In this document: positions 42,105 to 46,208 of the stretch, in pieces | How positions within the stretch are numbered: position 1 is the first letter of the stretch | Layout of the letters: every line of letters starts with the position of its first letter | NCBI GenBank assembly: GCA_020049045.1 | Contig: JAIFLN010000177.1 | Location: 1-46,208 of the forward strand | DNA from: Spirochaetota bacterium | GTDB lineage: Bacteria; Spirochaetota; Spirochaetia; JABEVK01 | Reading direction: 5' to 3' | DNA length: 46,208 nt | Position numbers and translations under genes: made by a program | Notes under the pieces: generated by a model | Databases searched by the model: none | Told to the model about the DNA's origin: nothing | The model's input: the letters and a program-made list of their open reading frames with translations, nothing else

Positions 42105-42144
42105 CAGATCCTCCTTTCAGGATTTCTTACTAGAAAGATAATAA

Positions 42145-42172
42145 TTAATACTTGCAAAAGCAAGTTCCTTAA
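42145..42172 (-). promoter_or_regulatory. promoter candidate for the cytochrome c'-like gene
   Basis: In the AT-rich gap upstream of the gene, TTGCTT and TATCTT are 17 nt apart on the minus strand. They overlap a small perfect hairpin (ACTTGC-TTTT-GCAAGT) at 42150-42165. The exact ends are approximate. Confidence 0.3.
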
Positions 42173-42179
42173 AACAAAT

Positions 42180-42202
42180 AAAAAAACCGCCTTTCGGCGG
42201 CC
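42180..42202 (-). terminator. intrinsic terminator of the amt-glnK operon
   Basis: CCGCC-GAAA-GGCGG stem-loop (complement 42187-42200) followed by seven T residues on the minus strand, 20 nt after the glnK stop. A T run on the other side (42203-42208) also lets it work on the plus strand. It is the only clear gene-end terminator in the window. Confidence 0.85.
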
Positions 42203-42222
42203 TTTTTTATTTTCCTTGTTTT

Positions 42223-42561
42223 TTAGATAGCGCTTTCGCCACGGTCTTTGGTACGAACCCGAAGCGCATCACCAACATCACTGACAAAGATCTTTCCATC
42301 ACCGACATTGCCCGTGAAGGCTACAGCGACAATAGCATCGAGCAATTTCTCAACCATATCATCTTTGACAACAGCCTCGATCTTGACCTTGGGAATAAAC
42401 AGAAGTTTATACTCCTTGCCACGGAACTGCTCGACAATACCCTTCTGACGTCCATGACCTTCCACTTGCGTCACGGTAATTCCCGAGTGCCCCATCGCGT
42501 CAAGCTTTTCGACGATGTCTTCCAGCTTCTCAGGGCGAACGATGGCTTCAATTCTTTTCAT
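42223..42561 (-). CDS. glnK: PII nitrogen regulatory protein
   Basis: 112 residues, full-length PII. The T-loop EQFRGKEYKLLFIPK carries Tyr51, the usual uridylylation site, and the signature TGNVGDGKIFV is present. PII trimers sense 2-oxoglutarate and ATP/ADP and block the Amt channel when nitrogen is plentiful. The gene is 21 nt downstream of amt, the typical amt-glnK pairing, and is followed by a strong terminator. Called GlnK rather than GlnB on context. Confidence 0.93.
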   Translation of the reverse strand: MKRIEAIVRPEKLEDIVEKLDAMGHSGITVTQVEGHGRQKGIVEQFRGKEYKLLFIPKVKIEAVVKDDMVEKLLDAIVAVAFTGNVGDGKIFVSDVGDALRVRTKDRGESAI

Positions 42562-42582
42562 GGTATTTTCTCCTCTTTCTTT

Positions 42583-43998
42583 TTAGCGATCGCCCTGTTT
42601 TTCACCATGCTGGGTCAGGTCCAACCCAATGACTTCCTCTTGAGGCTCGACTCGAACCTTGGTGAAGATTCGAACAATACCGTAACTGATCAACGTACCG
42701 ACAATTGCCCAGACGATGGCAATCAGTACCGACAGGCTCTGAATACCCAGCTGAGTCCAGTTTCCATAGAGACCACCGGCTGCGGCAGTCGCACCGTCGA
42801 AGTAGAAACCGATTGTGGGATTGGCGAAAACACCTGTCAGAAGAGCACCAACGGTACCACCGACAGCATGCACACCAAAGGCATCCAGCGAATCGTCGTA
42901 CTTCAGGGCCTTTTTGATGAAGGCGACAAACAGATAACTGACTACGGCAACCGAAGCGCCGATTACCAAAGCACCCGTGACATCAACAAACCCGGAGGCA
43001 GGAGTGATGGCGACAAGACCGGCGACAACACCAGTTGAAGCACCGATCAGAGTCGGTTTCTTGTGGTGGAAGTACTCAATGATCACCCAGACAAACGCTG
43101 CCATGGCGGCCGCTGTGTTGGTGACGAGGAAGGCACTTCCGGCCAGACCGTTGGCAGCAACAGCAGAACCGGCGTTGAAACCGAACCAACCGACCCAAAG
43201 CAAACCGGCACCGATAAAGGTGAAGCCGATATTGTTCGGAATGATGGCGTCTTTGCCGTATCGTACACGGGGACCGAGCAGAAGGGCCAGAACCAGAGAA
43301 GCAACACCAGAAGAGATATGAACAACCAAACCACCGGCGAAGTCCAGAGCGTTGCCTTTGACTCCAAACCAGCTGGCAATGCCGGTATCCATATTGCTCA
43401 GCAAACCACCACCCCACACCATGTGTGCCAGGGGAGCGTAGACGATCAAGGACCAAACCGCAGAGAAAATCAGCCAGGCGGTAATGCTCATGCGCTCGAC
43501 AACGGCACCCGAGATCAGTGCGACCGTAATGATGGCAAACATCAGCTGGAACATGGAGAAGACGTTTTCCGGAACCAGGAAGATGAGAGGATCTTTGGTT
43601 ACCCCGTTCATCATCACCTTTCCAAAGTCACCGATAAACATACCGGTTCCACTGAAGGCCAGAGAGTACTGGACAACGACCCAGACCAAGCTGACAACAA
43701 TGGCGGATCCCAACGAATAGTACATGGTCGAAAGAATGTTCTTGCGGCGGACCATGCCACCGTAGAACAACGCAAGGCCAGGAATCGTCATCAGCAGTAC
43801 CAAGGCTGCAGAAGTCAGCATCCAAGCCGTATCACCGGCTCCATTGGCGACTTTAATCGATGCCTTGATCGCATCAACATCGGCATTGGTCAGCGATGCG
43901 ACAGCGGCTGGGTCAAGCGTGGCCGCGTCCTGGGCAAACGCCAGAACAGGAAGGCCCAAGAGGGCGACGAACAAGAACAATGGCAAGAAACGTTTCAT
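42583..43998 (-). CDS. amt: ammonium transporter Amt
   Basis: 471 residues. A cleavable signal peptide (MKRFLPLFLFVALLGLPVLAFA) and a ~40-residue periplasmic segment are followed by eleven membrane helices. The pore histidines are in GLVVHISSGVAS and HAVGGTVGALLTG, and FYGGMVRRKN lies near the first helix. It conducts ammonium into the cell. The ATG at 43998 has GGAGGAGG just upstream; the open frame continues to 44130 but without a binding site. Co-transcribed with glnK. Confidence 0.94.
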   Translation of the reverse strand: MKRFLPLFLFVALLGLPVLAFAQDAATLDPAAVASLTNADVDAIKASIKVANGAGDTAWMLTSAALVLLMTIPGLALFYGGMVRRKNILSTMYYSLGSAIVVSLVWVVVQYSLAFSGTGMFIGDFGKVMMNGVTKDPLIFLVPENVFSMFQLMFAIITVALISGAVVERMSITAWLIFSAVWSLIVYAPLAHMVWGGGLLSNMDTGIASWFGVKGNALDFAGGLVVHISSGVASLVLALLLGPRVRYGKDAIIPNNIGFTFIGAGLLWVGWFGFNAGSAVAANGLAGSAFLVTNTAAAMAAFVWVIIEYFHHKKPTLIGASTGVVAGLVAITPASGFVDVTGALVIGASVAVVSYLFVAFIKKALKYDDSLDAFGVHAVGGTVGALLTGVFANPTIGFYFDGATAAAGGLYGNWTQLGIQSLSVLIAIVWAIVGTLISYGIVRIFTKVRVEPQEEVIGLDLTQHGEKQGDR

Positions 43999-44376
43999 TT
44001 CCTCCTCCTCAGGTAGGTCTGAATGGAGCATACTCGACAGGAAAGTTTTATCCAACTGAAATAATGCCATATTCGTAGATTTGATTTCATATAATACATA
44101 TATGTAGGTTATGCGTCCTTCGAATTTCAATTATGACATAATGGTATTGATTTGCAGTCATCACCTTCTGAGATAAAGACTTGCCGGGGTTTATGGGAGG
44201 GCAGTTGGCAACGAAAGGGAAGGAAATGGTTTCGGTAGAACCCCATTCCACTAAACATTTGTTGGAAACCATTTTCGAAGTTTTTGAAGAAGATCAGGAA
44301 TAGAGAATCGTTAGCGTTCAGAGTTGCCGTTAATAAGGTTGATGATTCGCTACGCGAGCGTTAGAATGGATGCTTT
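43999..44376. other. intergenic region between divergent amt and MBL genes
   Basis: 378 nt, the longest stretch here without an assigned main gene. It contains the amt leader, an AT-rich part with the perfect 12-bp palindrome TACATATATGTA (44095-44106), TATAAT on the plus strand at 44090-44095, and a possible 25-codon small gene at 44226-44303. No -35 box with proper spacing, no sigma-54 motif and no terminator were found. Confidence 0.5.
44226..44303 (+). CDS. possible small protein (25 aa)
   Basis: ATG at 44226 preceded by AAGGGAAGGA, encoding a short peptide beginning MVSVEPHSTKH and ending in the acidic FEEDQE. An ATG at 44193 in frame would give 36 residues. The strong ribosome binding site is the main support. 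No family is recognised and codon evidence is too short to judge. Confidence 0.3.
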   Translation: MVSVEPHSTKHLLETIFEVFEEDQE

Positions 44377-45291
44377 ATGACTCAACTCAAGACTCTGTCC
44401 CGGAAACCTGCCTTGTACTCTCTTCGTGAACCCGCTGACAAAAAACTGAGTTTGAACAATGACGGACAACTCTCACTGTTTTTTCTCGGTGTCGGCAGTG
44501 CGTTTTCCAAGCGGCACTACCAGACCAACCTTCTGATTGTGAAAGGTCAAGACCATCTTCTGATCGACTGCGGGACCAAGACACCTCAAGCGTTCTTTGA
44601 GTTGGGGTTGCCAATTGCTCATGTGAAGAACTATTTCCTGACGCACAGTCACGCCGACCATGTCGGAGGCTTGGAAGAAGTGATGCTGGTCGCACGGTAC
44701 GGCACGCAAACCAAACCGAATGTCTGGATTACAGAAACCTATCAGAACAACCTTTGGGATATGTCGTTGCGGGGGGGAAGCGCCTACAACGAAGAAACCA
44801 GCGGCAAAAACCTGACCTTTGGCGATATGTGGCAGGTTCACCGCCCCCGGTGGCTTGCCGGATACCCGCGTGAAACCTACGAATTTGAGGTGGGCTCGAT
44901 CCGCCTGAAAGCTTTTCGGACCATGCACATTCCAGGTAACGCCACAAGCTGGGAAAACAGCTTCTGGAGCACTGGTCTGGTGATTGATGACCGCATTTTG
45001 TTTTCGGGTGATACCAAGTACGATCCAGCGTTGTTAACGGACTATACAGAAAGGTTCCCCATCGAAACCATCTTCCACGACTGCCAGCTTACCCCTCCGG
45101 GGGGAGTCCACGCGTCCATTGATGAATTGAAAAACCTGCCGGCCGACCTGAAGGCCAAAATGGTGCTGGTTCACTACGGCGACGATTGGGAGAAGAATAC
45201 CGCCAAAGTAGCCGACCTCGGGTTTGCGGCCATGGCTCAGCAGTGGATGTATTACGACTTCAAGGTCCGCAAAATCCGGGGCAAGACGTAA
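44377..45291 (+). CDS. MBL-fold metallo-hydrolase (RNase Z/phosphodiesterase-like)
   Basis: 304 residues. The beta-lactamase-fold zinc motif is THSHADHVGG (HxHxDH), with further ligands expected at TMHIPG, SGDTKYD and VHYGDD near the C-terminus. LFFLGVGSAFSKRHYQTNLLI resembles the start of RNase Z and cyclic-nucleotide phosphodiesterase relatives. The substrate cannot be assigned. The start ATG at 44377 has GGATG upstream. Its last 40 nt overlap the convergent HAD gene. Confidence 0.83.
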   Translation: MTQLKTLSRKPALYSLREPADKKLSLNNDGQLSLFFLGVGSAFSKRHYQTNLLIVKGQDHLLIDCGTKTPQAFFELGLPIAHVKNYFLTHSHADHVGGLEEVMLVARYGTQTKPNVWITETYQNNLWDMSLRGGSAYNEETSGKNLTFGDMWQVHRPRWLAGYPRETYEFEVGSIRLKAFRTMHIPGNATSWENSFWSTGLVIDDRILFSGDTKYDPALLTDYTERFPIETIFHDCQLTPPGGVHASIDELKNLPADLKAKMVLVHYGDDWEKNTAKVADLGFAAMAQQWMYYDFKVRKIRGKT

Positions 45292-45911
45292 ACATCGTCC
45301 ATAGACTCCACCAGAATTCCTCCCGAACCGTACGACAGAGGAACTTCGATGTCGACGGGAAAGCGGTCACCTATGGCCACGACCTGAGAAGGTGCGAGGC
45401 TGAGAGTCCGATACGCTAAGTCGAACGCCGCCGGGTGAGGCTTGGAATGTCCCGTAGTGTCCAGACCAATGATCTGGGGAAAAAAATCGAGAACACCGAG
45501 AACCTTGAGCGTGCGCACGGCCACGTCAGCAGGGTTGTTGGTCACCAAAATCAATTGATAGTCCCGTTGAAGCTCCGCTAGTGTCGCCTGGAGCAGGGAG
45601 TCTGCGGTCAAGTAATCTTCGGGACGGATGGCCCGACGGCGAAGTTCCACGCTTTTTTCGATGGGGTACCCCAGCGCACCCAGCAAGGTATTGCCAAAGC
45701 TAGGTTTTCGGCCTTGGTTATCCCGCCGAAAAGCGCTCTCCCATGAATCCAAAGTGGCGTCGAGGGCCTCGACTTCGATTTGCAGGTCAGCTGACAACAG
45801 AAGAACTTGATTCCTGATCTGCGAAGCGTAATATTCGTCATTCCGGTACAACGTGAGATCCATGTCGAAAATCAGGCCCCGGACGTCGGCCGGTAAAGTG
45901 TAGGTGATCAT
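45252..45911 (-). CDS. HAD-superfamily hydrolase
   Basis: 219 residues. Motif I is IFDMDLTLY (DxDxT), then LVTNN, Lys in GHSKPHPAAF, and GDRFPVDIEVP as motif IV. The layout is that of pyrimidine 5'-nucleotidase/phosphoglycolate phosphatase-like HADs with a helical cap; substrate unknown. Its ATG (45911-45909) overlaps the start codon of the divergent gene at 45910 in a shared CATG. Its 3' end overlaps the MBL gene by 40 nt. Confidence 0.82.
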   Translation of the reverse strand: MITYTLPADVRGLIFDMDLTLYRNDEYYASQIRNQVLLLSADLQIEVEALDATLDSWESAFRRDNQGRKPSFGNTLLGALGYPIEKSVELRRRAIRPEDYLTADSLLQATLAELQRDYQLILVTNNPADVAVRTLKVLGVLDFFPQIIGLDTTGHSKPHPAAFDLAYRTLSLAPSQVVAIGDRFPVDIEVPLSYGSGGILVESMDDVYVLPRILRTLKS

Positions 45912-46208
45912 GAATGTTGAGTTCCACTATTACAGCACAGCCTTCCTTGCGGTCAAGGCCGGCTTTTCTCTTGAGGACGCGACAACGATTGCGTTTGCCG
46001 GCCAATACGTCGACCATCATGTCCGCGCCTGCGAAATTGTGACGCCTAAGGGACGCGTGTGGAGCGGGGCTACCCAGAACTTTTCGTTCTGGGATCAGGC
46101 AACGGTAGACGAAGTCCTAGCGCCATTCCATTTCTTTCCAGCGGGTCGGGAAGCGGGAACCCTCCCCCCTTCCGTTAGGGTCGATGGCAAACAGTCTGTC
46201 TGGGATGT
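45910..46208 (+). CDS. DUF6765-like protein, N-terminal fragment
   Basis: The first 99 codons of a gene cut by the window edge. MNVEFHYYSTAFLA and FSLEDATTIAFAGQYVDHH resemble the conserved start of DUF6765 proteins (family recalled, not searched); their function is unknown. AGGTGA lies 4 nt before the ATG. The start codon shares two bases with that of the HAD gene on the other strand, so any promoter must lie inside the HAD coding sequence. Confidence 0.6.
   Translation, partial: MNVEFHYYSTAFLAVKAGFSLEDATTIAFAGQYVDHHVRACEIVTPKGRVWSGATQNFSFWDQATVDEVLAPFHFFPAGREAGTLPPSVRVDGKQSVWD

Noticed and set aside
43063-44016. 317-codon frame antisense to amt
   Set aside because: The Gln/Asn/Asp/His-rich sequence mirrors hydrophobic Amt codons; it is a shadow.
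43999-44130. Sigma-54 promoter upstream of amt
   Set aside because: TGGCA is present in the right strand, but no TTGC lies at the required -12 position.

Overview
The window looks like chromosomal DNA from a spirochaete, probably a free-living or environmental member of Spirochaetia (inference). The main evidence is the gene order cheA - CheW/CheR-like fusion - cheX - cheY, a spirochaetal chemotaxis signature. Many lipoproteins, C-terminally aromatic beta-barrel proteins and an IMP cyclohydrolase separated from AICAR transformylase fit that reading. The DNA is moderately GC-rich and densely packed. There is one tRNA, no rRNA, no CRISPR array and no intact transposase.

Layout. 1-2.3 kb: the end of a DUF1456 (YehS-like) gene converges on leuA. 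Between them is a ~289-bp element with 20-bp perfect terminal inverted repeats that supplies the stop codons of both genes. leuA has a full attenuator: a 17-codon leader peptide with four consecutive Leu codons, competing hairpins and an intrinsic terminator. 2.3-6 kb: a lone receiver-domain protein, a secreted protein and an HrpA-like DEAH helicase. 6-12.5 kb: a nine-gene minus-strand fatty-acid synthesis operon (enoyl reductase, KAS III, FabA, FabG, FabZ, KAS II, ACP, acyltransferase, phosphopantetheinyl transferase), with an inverted repeat and a G-quadruplex motif at its promoter. 12.5-14.2 kb: a cNMP-binding regulator and aroB. 14.2-18.3 kb: marC, a PstS-like lipoprotein, PhoB-like and PhoR-like genes.

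18.3-25 kb: a minus-strand operon of HAD phosphatase, phosphohexomutase, DnaQ-like exonuclease, RRM protein, dihydrouridine synthase and a soluble REC-GAF-PAS-PAS histidine kinase. 25-27.7 kb: an RNA methyltransferase, a group-2 sigma factor, a degenerate LysM/M23 protein and tRNA-Val(GAC). 27.7-32.4 kb: the chemotaxis operon. 32.5-35.8 kb: an outer-membrane barrel, an NrnA-like DHH phosphoesterase and a lipoprotein. 35.8-39.8 kb: folD, split purine genes, a small membrane protein and a SPOR protein. 39.9-42.1 kb: an outer-membrane barrel with a T10 tract in its promoter region, a lipoprotein, and a relative of cytochrome c' that has lost its haem cysteines. 42.2-44 kb: amt-glnK. 44-46.2 kb: an MBL hydrolase, a HAD hydrolase and the start of a DUF6765-like gene.

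The genes work together in clear blocks: leucine synthesis controlled by attenuation, acyl-chain synthesis with its own ACP and ACP-activating enzyme, phosphate sensing, chemotaxis, one-carbon/purine synthesis (FolD makes the formyl donor used by AICAR transformylase) and ammonium uptake with its PII regulator. Six of seven convergent gene pairs abut or overlap and show no intrinsic terminator. The only spaced one holds the inverted-repeat element.
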